Below, piece after piece: positions 43,387-51,598 of a stretch of 64,000 nucleotides of DNA (position 1 is its first letter; every line of letters starts with the position of its first letter). The notes under the pieces were generated by a model. It saw only the letters and a list, made by a program, of their open reading frames with translations. It ran no database searches and was not told the DNA's origin. The position numbers and the translations under genes were made by a program. Source of the stretch: Desulfosalsimonas propionicica (GTDB lineage: Bacteria > Desulfobacterota > Desulfobacteria > Desulfobacterales > Desulfosalsimonadaceae); assembly GCF_013761005.1 (NCBI RefSeq), contig NZ_JACDUS010000014.1, positions 37,628-101,627 on the forward strand, given 5' to 3'.

Positions 43387-44016
43387 ATGGATTGTTTCAA
43401 AGAAATTTCCCACTACAACATTCGGGAGGCAAAACCCCGTCCTGCCAAGTGTGCGCTACTGGTCATTGACATGCAGCAGTATTTCCAATCCATTGCATCC
43501 CCGATTATCGGCAACGTTATTTCAATTATCGAAGCCTGCCGCTCAAGGAATATGCGGATAATATTTACCCGCCACGGCCACAGCGATATATCAAAGGACG
43601 GCGGCATGCTATATCAATGGTGGGGGGATTGTATCGAGTATGGCTCTAAAGACTGGGAATTGATAAAGGCTATTCAACCGGGTGATTATGATGCCGTTCT
43701 TGATAAAAACAGATATAATGCTTTCCACGGCACAACACTTGACGAAAGTTTGCGATCCATCAAGATCGAGGAATTGATTATTACGGGTGCCCTGACCAAT
43801 TGTTGTTGTGAAACCACGGCAAGAGATGCTTTTGTCCGGGACTACAGGGTCTTTTTTGCAGGAGACGCCACTGCAACGGTAAATGAGGAGCTACATCTGG
43901 CCAGCCTGAAAAATCTGGCCTTTGGCTTTGCTCATATCCTGAGTACGGATCAAATCTGTGATTATTTAAAGGAGCAAGGGACGGGAAGTGAAATGGTTTG
44001 CAGTAGCCGGGCTTAA
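43387..44016 (+). CDS. Isochorismatase-like cysteine hydrolase
   Basis: A 209-residue hydrolase of the isochorismatase/nicotinamidase fold. The catalytic triad is visible: Asp in LVIDMQQYF, Lys in VLDKNRYNAF, and Cys in GALTNCCCETTARDAF, where three adjacent cysteines occur (the nucleophile is the one preceding Glu-Thr-Thr). Members cleave amides or vinyl ethers; the substrate cannot be told. The cis-peptide motif before the Cys (GALTN) is normal. The ATG at 43387 is preferred; an upstream TTG frame adds 15 residues with no support. Confidence 0.85.
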   Translation: MDCFKEISHYNIREAKPRPAKCALLVIDMQQYFQSIASPIIGNVISIIEACRSRNMRIIFTRHGHSDISKDGGMLYQWWGDCIEYGSKDWELIKAIQPGDYDAVLDKNRYNAFHGTTLDESLRSIKIEELIITGALTNCCCETTARDAFVRDYRVFFAGDATATVNEELHLASLKNLAFGFAHILSTDQICDYLKEQGTGSEMVCSSRA

Positions 44017-44149
44017 AGCCGCACCCTGCCAAAGGGGTTGTTTTTTCCTGCGGTTTCCTCCTTGACTATTAAATTATTTTTCTATAAAGCCTTTCTCTTA
44101 TGGCGCAAGCCAAAAGAGGCAACAAGTATCAGCTTGAAAATTTATAGTT

Positions 44150-44656
44150 ATGAGTAAATACAAAGGTATAAAAAATGAGATAGATGTCGGTTGTTCAAAA
44201 CCGATAGATTTTGATTCATGGATTGTGCTGGTAAAAGAAGTCGAGCCATTATTCGGACCCATGGCTGATGAAGAAGCATTTCAAGGAGCTTTAAAGCAAG
44301 CAATTATATGCGAAACAGCTTTTTGTATTCGATCAAATTTGAATGAAAAGGAGAGATACTTAAAAGGTGGTATTATCATCTCAAAAGAGGCAAATGAAAT
44401 ATTATGGTTTGCAGTTTCAAAACAGTGCCGCGGAATGGGACTTGGCCGCCAGTTGCTTAAATTCGCAATTAGTGAGCTGAATCCTAAAGAAGGCATATTT
44501 GTACAGACATTTGATGAAACAGTTCCTGAAGGAAAGCCTGCAAGGAAGCTATATATAGATTTAGGCTTTACAGATCTTAAGGATGGCGGACTAAATCCAG
44601 CAGGAATGCCAACCGTGATAATGAAATTAGCCACATCAGAAATTGATAGCGAATAA
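44150..44656 (+). CDS. GNAT-family acetyltransferase
   Basis: A 168-residue GCN5-related N-acetyltransferase. The acetyl-CoA-binding motif A is VSKQCRGMGLGRQLLKFAI (about 90-108, Gln/Arg-x-x-Gly-x-Gly/Ala pattern). The C-terminal strand LYIDLGFTDLKDGG fits motif B. It begins AT-rich DNA with AT-ending codons, unlike the pre-island genes. A second GNAT gene follows 35 bases later. Substrate unknown; acetylated targets in the family range from antibiotics to polyamines and proteins. Confidence 0.85.
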   Translation: MSKYKGIKNEIDVGCSKPIDFDSWIVLVKEVEPLFGPMADEEAFQGALKQAIICETAFCIRSNLNEKERYLKGGIIISKEANEILWFAVSKQCRGMGLGRQLLKFAISELNPKEGIFVQTFDETVPEGKPARKLYIDLGFTDLKDGGLNPAGMPTVIMKLATSEIDSE

Positions 44657-44691
44657 CAGGTTACTTATTTCATATTATAAGCAAAAAAAGC

Positions 44692-45117
44692 ATGATAAGA
44701 AAATTCAAAAAACCGGACATTGATCAAGTGATCAAAATTTGGCTTGAAGCTTCAATAAAAGCGCATGATTTTGTAAATAGTGAGTTTTGGGAATCAAAAG
44801 TTAAAGACATTCGAGAAATCTACATTCCTGCCTCAGAAACGTTTGTATATGAAGAAAATGAAACAATAAAAGGATTTTTCTCTCTGTATAAAAATACATT
44901 AACAGCAATCTTCATATCCCCACCTTATCAAGGTGCAGGTATTGGTATGGCACTCATGAAAAAAGCCAAAGAAATCCGCAGCAAACTGGAGCTTACTGTT
45001 TACAAACAAAATTACAAAAGTGTTGAATTCTACAAAAAATGTGGTTTTGTAGCTGAGAGAGAACAGATTGATGAGCAAACCGGTCATCCAGAGTTATTAA
45101 TGACATTCAGCTCATAA
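44692..45117 (+). CDS. GNAT-family acetyltransferase
   Basis: A 141-residue GNAT protein with motif A ISPPYQGAGIGMALMKKAKE (about 80-99) and the motif B region NYKSVEFYKKCGFVAERE typical of the family. It resembles the small YjaB-type acetyltransferases. It is short but complete. It ends immediately before an attC-like hairpin at 45112-45180, in the position where integron cassette genes end. Both acetyltransferases could therefore have been carried on one cassette. Confidence 0.85.
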   Translation: MIRKFKKPDIDQVIKIWLEASIKAHDFVNSEFWESKVKDIREIYIPASETFVYEENETIKGFFSLYKNTLTAIFISPPYQGAGIGMALMKKAKEIRSKLELTVYKQNYKSVEFYKKCGFVAEREQIDEQTGHPELLMTFSS

Positions 45118-45180
45118 CAAAGCGCTGCACTGGATAGCTATCCCGCTGCGCTCCATAGCCACCAGTGAGCTTGGTCGGTG
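45112..45180. other. attC-like hairpin after the acetyltransferase pair
   Basis: CATAAC at the left edge overlaps the stop of the acetyltransferase gene. GCTGCACTGG (45124-45133) pairs with CCAGTGAGC (45162-45170) as a 9-bp stem with one extrahelical G, over a 28-base loop. The single unpaired base inside the stem is a hallmark of integron attC sites, but the right-hand GTTRRRY core is absent, so this may be a decayed site or only a hairpin. Confidence 0.3.
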
Positions 45181-45587
45181 CCCCTCCTCACCTCCCATAA
45201 AAACCCCGGTGGCCTCCCCTTCCGCCGGGGTTTTTTGTTTCTGAACCTTTTCCATCTCCTGCCCGGCAAATTCAAAACGCCATTCACTGTTTACTCGATT
45301 AAACGATAAAAATTCACAAACACCCCTTTGAAGGATTCATCCCCAAGGTAAAAGCCTTGAATTTTAATGGGTTTTTATGCTATTCATATCAATACGATAG
45401 AGCAATGGGTTTTCTGAAACCGATACCGGCATCGTTATTTTACCAAAATTTTCCAACACCCCCAACTGCCAGAGTTTTTCACCTGTACCGGAACCTTGGA
45501 ATTGAAATATGTTCTTTCAAGATTCACCATTCACCAAAAAAATGCTCCCAAAACTGAATAGCATAAATGAGGGGGGTTAAGCCTAAA
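45118..45587. other. Gene-poor stretch after acetyltransferases
   Basis: About 470 bases with no convincing gene. It contains the attC-like hairpin, a strong terminator at 45201-45236 and then AT-rich sequence. A 66-codon frame at 45357-45557 has no ribosome-binding site and no recognisable features, so I leave it out. Confidence 0.5.
45201..45236 (+). terminator. Rho-independent terminator
   Basis: AAACCCCGG (45201-45209) pairs with CCGGGGTTT (45225-45233) and is followed by T residues (TTTTTT from 45231). The stem is GC-rich and the loop 15 bases. It would terminate transcription from the acetyltransferase genes. Confidence 0.8.
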
Positions 45588-46040
45588 ATGAATCTCAATG
45601 ATTCTGGCCAAACGGAAATATGGGAAAAGGATTTTCCAATGGAAGAGTCCTACAAAGCTGCTGATGGCAGGATAATCACATTTAAAATTACAGCTGAAGA
45701 GACGCCAGCCGGATTTTTTATACAGGCGGAAGAAACAAAGAAATCCAGGAAAAACCGATTGGGTTACACGTTCACAAAATTCTCCCCGGTAAATCCATAT
45801 CTTGCTCTTGGTGAAATCCGGGATACAATTCGTGAACGGCTTGCCACCAAATACATCGACCATACAGACAAATTGCCTGAGCTTACCCACGATAAATTGG
45901 TTGGGATAATCGATTATTCAACTGATGATGAAGAGGTGGTGCTGCAAGTTGACGGAAACAAAATCACTATGGCGGATCTTCAACGGATACTATCAGGCCA
46001 TGAAGGCTTTGAAATAAAAATAGAAATTAAAGAGCAATGA
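45588..46040 (+). CDS. Hypothetical protein
   Basis: A 150-residue soluble acidic/basic mixed protein. The first third (10-60) looks beta-rich (GRIITFKITAEETPAGFFIQAEE), the end carries EVVLQVDGNKITMADLQRILSG, resembling an alpha/beta protein. No catalytic motif is evident and I do not recognise the family. GAGGGGGG about 10 bases ahead of the ATG at 45588 supports that start; another ATG at 45567 lies before it. It is isolated, with 757 bases of gene-poor DNA downstream. Confidence 0.55.
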   Translation: MNLNDSGQTEIWEKDFPMEESYKAADGRIITFKITAEETPAGFFIQAEETKKSRKNRLGYTFTKFSPVNPYLALGEIRDTIRERLATKYIDHTDKLPELTHDKLVGIIDYSTDDEEVVLQVDGNKITMADLQRILSGHEGFEIKIEIKEQ

Positions 46041-46797
46041 TATGTTACCGCATATTTCATTTGCCCAGGATGCTTTCAATCGATTGAACACTAAATTTCC
46101 GTACGGAAACCGGCTTCCTGCTTCATTAAGCATGAAATTTTGCCTGATTTTCCGGGTATTTTAAACCACTGCCAGCATTGCTGTTAAGGGGAATTTGTGA
46201 CGGAGTTGGGCAGAGGGAATGAGGGGTAGCGTATGGGATATAAGGTTCTGTAATAGATTACAATATTACTATCCTGATAATTCCGATACAATCTGCCACT
46301 GATGATCTGACCAAGAGGCAGAGGCCCCTCATGCAGGGACCAAAATAAACACACTGTTCGACGTTGTTTTATTTTTCGCCATCAAAGACACACTTTGAAA
46401 ATGGCAGAATGGGAGCGGTATTATTCATTAAGCTGACGGAAAATCCAGATCTCATTGATAGCCGTAGTGCTCCAGAGCATCGAATAAAGACTTTAAACAA
46501 TGTTTTTCGATGCCCCCGCCTTTTCGTGTCGGCATTAAATTGAGATTCCGATAAAAACCGAAAGCGCAGCATCTTGTGTCAGCATAATTTTCGCATGAGG
46601 AGTTGAAAGGCTGGATAATGACAAGGAACCCATTAAAATGAACTTATAAAGGCAAGTTGGGTCTACGATAGTTAATTCATTTCATCATTTTCGAGTTGGA
46701 TGACATTGATTTTTTCTTGACTTTTAATTAAAATGTTAGTATTCGATATCATAATGATTGTATCCGTTATCAATTTATTAAATGAAAGACTCAAAAC
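46041..46797. other. Gene-poor region upstream of TetR gene
   Basis: About 750 bases without a convincing gene on either strand. A 67-codon minus-strand frame (46369-46572) lacks a ribosome-binding site and a family signal. The right 100 bases are AT-rich and hold the regulatory words shared with the downstream intergenic space and a TTGACT at 46717-46722 that may be a -35 element. The left part may be decayed sequence. Confidence 0.5.
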
Positions 46798-47418
46798 ATG
46801 GCTCAGAATATTGTAGATAAATCGAAAGAAAAGTATCATTTGTATGAACAGAGACATCGGGAAATACTGGATGCGGCAATCAGTATTTTCAACAATAAAG
46901 GCTATAAAGCTGCCACAACAGCTTCAATCGCTAATGCCGCCAGTATTTCCGAACCGACCTTGTATAAACATTTTAAAAATAAGAAATATCTTTTTATTGC
47001 CTGCTTTCATTCAATCGTGGATTACCTGTTTTCTGAAAATAAAAAGATTTATAAGCAGAACCCTGATGATGAAATCTCTTATTTGCAGGGAGTAATCCGA
47101 ATATATTTTGATTTTGTTAAAGAGCATCAAGACAAATCAATGTTTCTTGTTCACATGCTCAGTTATAAAAATGACCCCGAGTTGCGTGCTATTTATCATC
47201 GGGTTGTTCAAGCCCATCAGAAGCATATTGAATCTGTTCTAATGAAGGCCAAGGAGAAGGACAAAATCAAAACACAATTGGATCTTAATTTTTTGGCGGC
47301 AATATTTGCCAGTCAATACTACAGCGTTGTCGCTGTCAAAGACTTTGTAAGTCCAAAATCCTTTAGATTTGAAAATTTTTATCAGTTCATGGCGGACCTT
47401 TTAAAAATAACTGTTTGA
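46798..47418 (+). CDS. TetR-family transcriptional regulator
   Basis: A 206-residue regulator with the N-terminal TetR DNA-binding domain (about 15-62): RHREILDAAISIFNNKGY, then AATTASIANAASISEPTLYKHFKNKKYLF. The C-terminal ligand-binding half (70-206) is all-helical. TetR members of this type at the head of lipid-degradation clusters commonly bind acyl-CoA. The gene is first of a long plus-strand block with an acyl-CoA ligase next, so it probably controls the block. Repeated operator-like words flank it (46735-46774 and 47664-47683). Start: MAQNIVDK with ATG at 46798. Confidence 0.9.
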   Translation: MAQNIVDKSKEKYHLYEQRHREILDAAISIFNNKGYKAATTASIANAASISEPTLYKHFKNKKYLFIACFHSIVDYLFSENKKIYKQNPDDEISYLQGVIRIYFDFVKEHQDKSMFLVHMLSYKNDPELRAIYHRVVQAHQKHIESVLMKAKEKDKIKTQLDLNFLAAIFASQYYSVVAVKDFVSPKSFRFENFYQFMADLLKITV

Positions 47419-47804
47419 GTGATAATCGGTTGATTGATTTAGTGGGGAAACAAAAATTGGTGATTTAGTTCAATGCAGCGAGTCTGTTTGATGGACGCCT
47501 CTATTGTAAAAGCCGCTTTATGTAATGCCTGGCTTTAAATGGCGTGCGTTTCATTGTAAGACAGGTCACTGTGCCAGTGGTTTAGATAATCGATTAAAAA
47601 TCTATTTATTGACAAAAAAATATCTTGACAAGTGTCAAGTTCAATAGTAACTGATAATATATAGTTAGTATCCGTTAATTGATGACAACGAACCGTTTTG
47701 ACGGGAAGCGAGTTTTTTTTGCTCCAAAAGTTAGTGATTGCTATCAATTAAATAATATGTATTATTACTGTAATGGTTTGTTCATTTAATAGAGGATTTC
47801 CGAA
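47419..47804. promoter_or_regulatory. Regulatory intergenic region of the catabolic cluster
   Basis: 386 bases with no gene. CTTGACA-AG-TGTCAAG at 47624-47639 is a 7-bp inverted repeat that includes a perfect -35 hexamer TTGACA, and a second TTGACA lies about 18 bases before it. GTTAGTATCCGTTA at 47664-47677 repeats a word found twice upstream of the TetR gene (46735-46774). AATAATATGTATTATT at 47750-47765 is near-palindromic. This is the expected position of TetR operators and the promoter for the ligase gene. Confidence 0.45.
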
Positions 47805-49595
47805 ATGACTCAAAATACCATTAGCTATTTATTCAGTCAGAAGGTTAAGCAGAACAAGGACAAGGATGCATTATTTTTCAAGTATGATCAGCGTTGGCAG
47901 GCGGTTTCATGGCATGAATATGGATCACGAGTTGATTCATTCGCCAAAGCACTAATCGCAGAAGGGGTAAAACCAGGGCGAAAAGTTGCTTTGATTGGCA
48001 CAAATTCCCTCGAATGGTTTATTGCGGATATGGCCATTATGACTTTAGGCGCCGTCTCTGTGCCGGTGTATCAAACAAGTAGCGGGGAGCAGATTGAATA
48101 TATTTTGAGACACTCCGAAAGCTGCCTATTTATTATTGAGGAAATGGAGTATTGGAGGCGAATAGAACCCTACATGAGCAACCTCCCTTTTGTAGATCGC
48201 ATTATACTCCTGAAAGGAAACTCACACATTGGCAAAAATAAAATTATTGATCTTGCTAGATTTCTTAAAAATGGTGAAAAGATTACAAACGATGATTTGG
48301 CTGAAATTCGGCTGAAAATCGAGCCTGATACGAATGCTACATTTATCTATACCTCAGGAACAACGGGGCCGCCAAAAGCAGTCATGCTAAGCCACAGAAA
48401 TTGCATCGCTGCCGGTAAAAATGTTCATTTGACCACCCAAACAAAGACTCGGCAGAGAATCACCTGTTCATACTTGCCATTATCACATGTAGCTGAACGT
48501 TCCATCAATCTTTTTTCCCCGCTTTTCAATAATGATACGGTCATTTATTTTATGAGGAGTTATAATTGGTTTGCCGAGGACCTAAAGGAAATAAGGCCGA
48601 CATTTTGGGCAGGAGTGCCGCGGGTATGGGAAAAGCTGTATGAAGGGGTGATGAAATTCAAAGCTGAGCTTTCCCCCTCTAAACGATCGGTTTTCGAATG
48701 GGCCATGAATGTCGGAAAGGAATTCAATTGGCGACGATACAATAATGAACCTATAAGTGTCAGCCTTTATCTAAAGCATAATTTGGCACATCGCCTGGTG
48801 ATAGATAAGGTTTTGGCATCTCTTGGCCTGGACCGTGTCGAGATTACAGTTACAGGCGGGGCGCCTACATCAAGAGAAATCCTTAACTTCTTCATGTCTA
48901 TCGGAATCTGGCTGCAGGACGTATACGGCCAGACGGAAGGTCATGGAACGACCAGTTTCTGTACCAAAGATCATATCCGGTTCGGCTCAGCAGGTAAACC
49001 CTATCCACTGGTTAATGTCCATATTGCTGACGATGGTGAGATACTGATTAAGGGCGACAACGTGGCTGCAGGATACTATAAAGACCCCGAATTAACTGAA
49101 AAGACATTTGTTGATGGATGGCTGTACTCAGGAGATCTGGGCCGTTTTGATGAGGAAGGATTTTTATGGATCACCGGAAGAAAGAAAGACGTCATCATTA
49201 CCTCAGGTGGCAAGAATATTACCCCTTCAAAAATAGAATCTTATCTCATGGATAATCCTCTTATAGAACATGCTGTGGTGGTTGGGGATGGCAAGAAGTA
49301 CGTTACAGCGCTGATCACGATACAGGAAGAAAATCTTAGGCAAAGTATCCAAAAATCAGACATCAGCAGTGATGATTACGGGCGCTTGTTGGAATCGGAA
49401 TTAATAAAGAAAAAGATCGAATCACATGTCAAAGAGGTCAATCAGAAATTGTCTCGCGTAGAACAGATAAAAAAATTTCAAATTTTGCCCGAACCCTTTT
49501 CCGTTGAAGGGGGAGAACTGACAAATATCTTAAAAGTCAAACGAAATGTTATCATCCGCAAATATGAAACAAGAATTGATGAACTCTATAAATAA
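47805..49595 (+). CDS. Long-chain-type acyl-CoA synthetase (AMP-forming)
   Basis: Activates a carboxylic acid to its CoA thioester with ATP. The 596-residue protein has the AMP-binding motif TFIYTSGTTGPPKAVMLSH (about 182-200), GVPRVWEKLYEG (the family's long-chain gate region), YGQTEGHG and the C-terminal GDLGRFDEEGFLWITGRKKDVIITSGGKNI split by the hinge. The build resembles eukaryotic-like long-chain synthetases such as FadD15. GAGGATTTCC precedes the ATG. First gene after the regulatory region, so it is probably the entry enzyme for an acyl substrate taken up by the FadL protein at 54.7 kb. Confidence 0.92.
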   Translation: MTQNTISYLFSQKVKQNKDKDALFFKYDQRWQAVSWHEYGSRVDSFAKALIAEGVKPGRKVALIGTNSLEWFIADMAIMTLGAVSVPVYQTSSGEQIEYILRHSESCLFIIEEMEYWRRIEPYMSNLPFVDRIILLKGNSHIGKNKIIDLARFLKNGEKITNDDLAEIRLKIEPDTNATFIYTSGTTGPPKAVMLSHRNCIAAGKNVHLTTQTKTRQRITCSYLPLSHVAERSINLFSPLFNNDTVIYFMRSYNWFAEDLKEIRPTFWAGVPRVWEKLYEGVMKFKAELSPSKRSVFEWAMNVGKEFNWRRYNNEPISVSLYLKHNLAHRLVIDKVLASLGLDRVEITVTGGAPTSREILNFFMSIGIWLQDVYGQTEGHGTTSFCTKDHIRFGSAGKPYPLVNVHIADDGEILIKGDNVAAGYYKDPELTEKTFVDGWLYSGDLGRFDEEGFLWITGRKKDVIITSGGKNITPSKIESYLMDNPLIEHAVVVGDGKKYVTALITIQEENLRQSIQKSDISSDDYGRLLESELIKKKIESHVKEVNQKLSRVEQIKKFQILPEPFSVEGGELTNILKVKRNVIIRKYETRIDELYK

Positions 49596-49642
49596 ATAAC
49601 CAATTATGGGCAGCCGCATTGCAAGTTTCTGAGGAGGTAAAA

Positions 49643-50476
49643 ATGCTACCGCTAAAAGGAAAGGTGGCGCTTGTTACAGGTGCATCCCGAGGTCTGGGCG
49701 AAGCTATTGCCCTTTGCCTCGGTAAGGCCGGGGCTAACGTTGCGGTAACAGATCTCTTGATTGAGGGCGATGCCGACAGAATTTCAAATGACGAAACGTT
49801 TGGGCAGTTGACCCGGCATTTTTTAGAAACGGGGCAAATTAATACTAAGGCAACTGCAGATCAGATTCGGCAAAGGGGTAGGAACAGTTTCGCATTTCCG
49901 TTGGATGTGTCAAAGCCCGATAAGATTCGAGAAGCCGTTGATCAAATAGAAAAGACATTGGGAACTGTAGATATTTTAGTTAACAATGCAGGCATCATGG
50001 GTAACTTCGGCTTTATTGAAAAGCAGGATCCGGAAGGCTGGGACACAACTTTAAAGGTCAATCTATCTGGTTCGTTTTATTGTGCCCAGGCTGTCTGGCA
50101 CGGTATGCAGAAAAATAAGTGGGGCAGAATTATAAATATTTCATCAATTACGGGTCAAATGGGGGCTTACGCGCAGCCCGCTTATGGAGCTTCCAAGGCA
50201 GGTCTCATTGGACTCACTCGAAGTCTTGCTCTTGAAGGAGCCAGATATGGCATTACCGTGAATGCATTGGTCCCCGGTCTGATTGACACCAAAGCGATAA
50301 GGGTTCTATCAGGTGAGAACGTAGAAGGGTATGCCAAAAAGCGAATTCCGATGCAAAGACTTGGCAGGCCTGATGAAGTAGCACAGGCAGTCCTTTTTCT
50401 GGCATCTGAAATGAGTAGTTACATTACCGGGGCTTCTATACCGGTAACTGGAGGTATTGATTTGATGCAGGTCTGA
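49643..50476 (+). CDS. Short-chain dehydrogenase/reductase (SDR 1)
   Basis: A 277-residue NAD(P)-dependent oxidoreductase. TGASRGLG (cofactor loop, 14-21) and NNAGIMG are standard; the catalytic Ser-Tyr-Lys triad is in ISSITGQMGAYAQPAYGASKAG. After the second strand an insert of about 20 residues (IEGDADRISNDETFGQLTRH) lengthens the usual loop; most family members lack it. GAGGAGG 5 bases before the ATG at 49643 rules out a start at 49619. It likely oxidises or reduces a hydroxyl group of the pathway substrate. Confidence 0.9.
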   Translation: MLPLKGKVALVTGASRGLGEAIALCLGKAGANVAVTDLLIEGDADRISNDETFGQLTRHFLETGQINTKATADQIRQRGRNSFAFPLDVSKPDKIREAVDQIEKTLGTVDILVNNAGIMGNFGFIEKQDPEGWDTTLKVNLSGSFYCAQAVWHGMQKNKWGRIINISSITGQMGAYAQPAYGASKAGLIGLTRSLALEGARYGITVNALVPGLIDTKAIRVLSGENVEGYAKKRIPMQRLGRPDEVAQAVLFLASEMSSYITGASIPVTGGIDLMQV

Positions 50477-50645
50477 TCTGCACAAAATTCAGAGAAGGCT
50501 GTTTAATTTTTTTTGTTTAAAAAATAGTGATTACTACTGAACAAGTAATGCACACTAAAATAAAAAATACAATGAAATATTAATTCTTCAAATCTTGCTT
50601 CTTCATTCAAGAACGTACGGAGAAGACACAAAGAGAGGTTAAAAA

Positions 50646-51104
50646 ATGGTCAAAAAAGAAATGTCCGGACAAAAGTTATCAGAGTTCGAATTTCCGGTTG
50701 AAAAGGGCAAAATTAAAGAGTTTGCCAATGCGATCTGTGATCCGAATCCCATCTATTATGAAAGTGAATACGCACGCTCAAAAGGATTTGCAGATGTTCT
50801 TATGCCTCCGACTTTCCCGGTTTCTTTTACTTTCCATCTACCGTCAGAGAACTTTGTCCTGGAAGCGACAAAGAATTTAGGAATGGATGTAGGAAAGAGC
50901 GTGCATGGGGAGATTGAATTCATTTATGAAAGGCCCGTCTGTGCAGGCGAAAAGCTGAGAGGGGAAATCAGTATAGGAAAAATTTACGAAAAGAAAAGCA
51001 AACATGGCGGAACCATGAGCTTCGTGGAGATGGTTATCGAGTATTTCGATTCTGAATACAGACGGGTTGTTGTGGGTAAAAATGTCTTCATCGATCAAAG
51101 TTAA
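50646..51104 (+). CDS. MaoC-like hydratase, apparently non-catalytic subunit
   Basis: A 152-residue hot-dog-fold protein of the MaoC N-terminal/FAS1-like dehydratase group. The active-site motif reads CDPNPIYYES: Asp32 and Asn34 are present, but the conserved catalytic His is replaced by Tyr37. The next gene, 35 bases downstream, encodes a MaoC protein with the His intact. Such pairs form heteromeric enoyl-CoA hydratases with one working site, as in the ChsH1-ChsH2 hydratase of steroid side-chain degradation. GAGAGG before the ATG is the ribosome-binding site. It starts the tight five-gene operon to 54367. Confidence 0.88.
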   Translation: MVKKEMSGQKLSEFEFPVEKGKIKEFANAICDPNPIYYESEYARSKGFADVLMPPTFPVSFTFHLPSENFVLEATKNLGMDVGKSVHGEIEFIYERPVCAGEKLRGEISIGKIYEKKSKHGGTMSFVEMVIEYFDSEYRRVVVGKNVFIDQS

Positions 51105-51139
51105 ACCACATACCCATATTTGTAAATACGGAGATAATT

Positions 51140-51598
51140 ATGAATGCAAATGCACAAAGGTATTTTGAAGATGTCAAAGACTCCGAAACTTTACCATCTT
51201 TTGAGATCATCATCTCACGAACACATATCATCAAATATGTTGGTGCCGGAGGAGACTTTCAACCGATTCACCACGACGAAGAATTCGCAAAATCAATCGG
51301 CCTACCGTCCATATTTGCAAACGGTTTGATGCATGGCGGCATGCTGACCCGCGTCATTACGGATTGGGCAGGCGACGGCGTCATTAAAAGATACAAACTG
51401 AGATTTACAGGCATTGTTTGGCCCAAGGACACCCTGACGTTTTTGGGGAATGTCCGTAAGAAATATCAGGAAAATGGCGAAAATCTAGTGGATTGCACAC
51501 TGATGGTTAAGAACCAAAAAGGTGAAAACACCATTGAAGGCGAGGCAACTGTTTCCTTGCCCACAAAACAAAAAGCACAACAGGTAAAGGAAATTTGA
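51140..51598 (+). CDS. MaoC-like enoyl-CoA hydratase, catalytic subunit
   Basis: A 152-residue MaoC-family protein. YVGAGGDFQPIHHDEEFAKSIGLP carries the catalytic Asp39 and His44 of the hydratase-2 signature, followed by the usual helix and GLMHGGMLTRVITDW. It should add water to a 2-enoyl-CoA or remove it. It is encoded right after a MaoC protein lacking the His, and its stop is directly followed by the ATG of the acyl-CoA dehydrogenase (TGA-ATG touching at 51598/51599), so the three proteins are probably made in equal amounts. Confidence 0.9.
   Translation: MNANAQRYFEDVKDSETLPSFEIIISRTHIIKYVGAGGDFQPIHHDEEFAKSIGLPSIFANGLMHGGMLTRVITDWAGDGVIKRYKLRFTGIVWPKDTLTFLGNVRKKYQENGENLVDCTLMVKNQKGENTIEGEATVSLPTKQKAQQVKEI

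Noticed and set aside
44062..44088. TTGACT and TATAAA ahead of the first acetyltransferase
   Set aside because: The spacing is only 15 bases, so it was not listed as a promoter.
45357..45557. 66-codon plus-strand frame
   Set aside because: No ribosome-binding site or motif; AT-rich spacer sequence.
46369..46572. 67-codon minus-strand frame
   Set aside because: Isolated, with no start signal or family resemblance.
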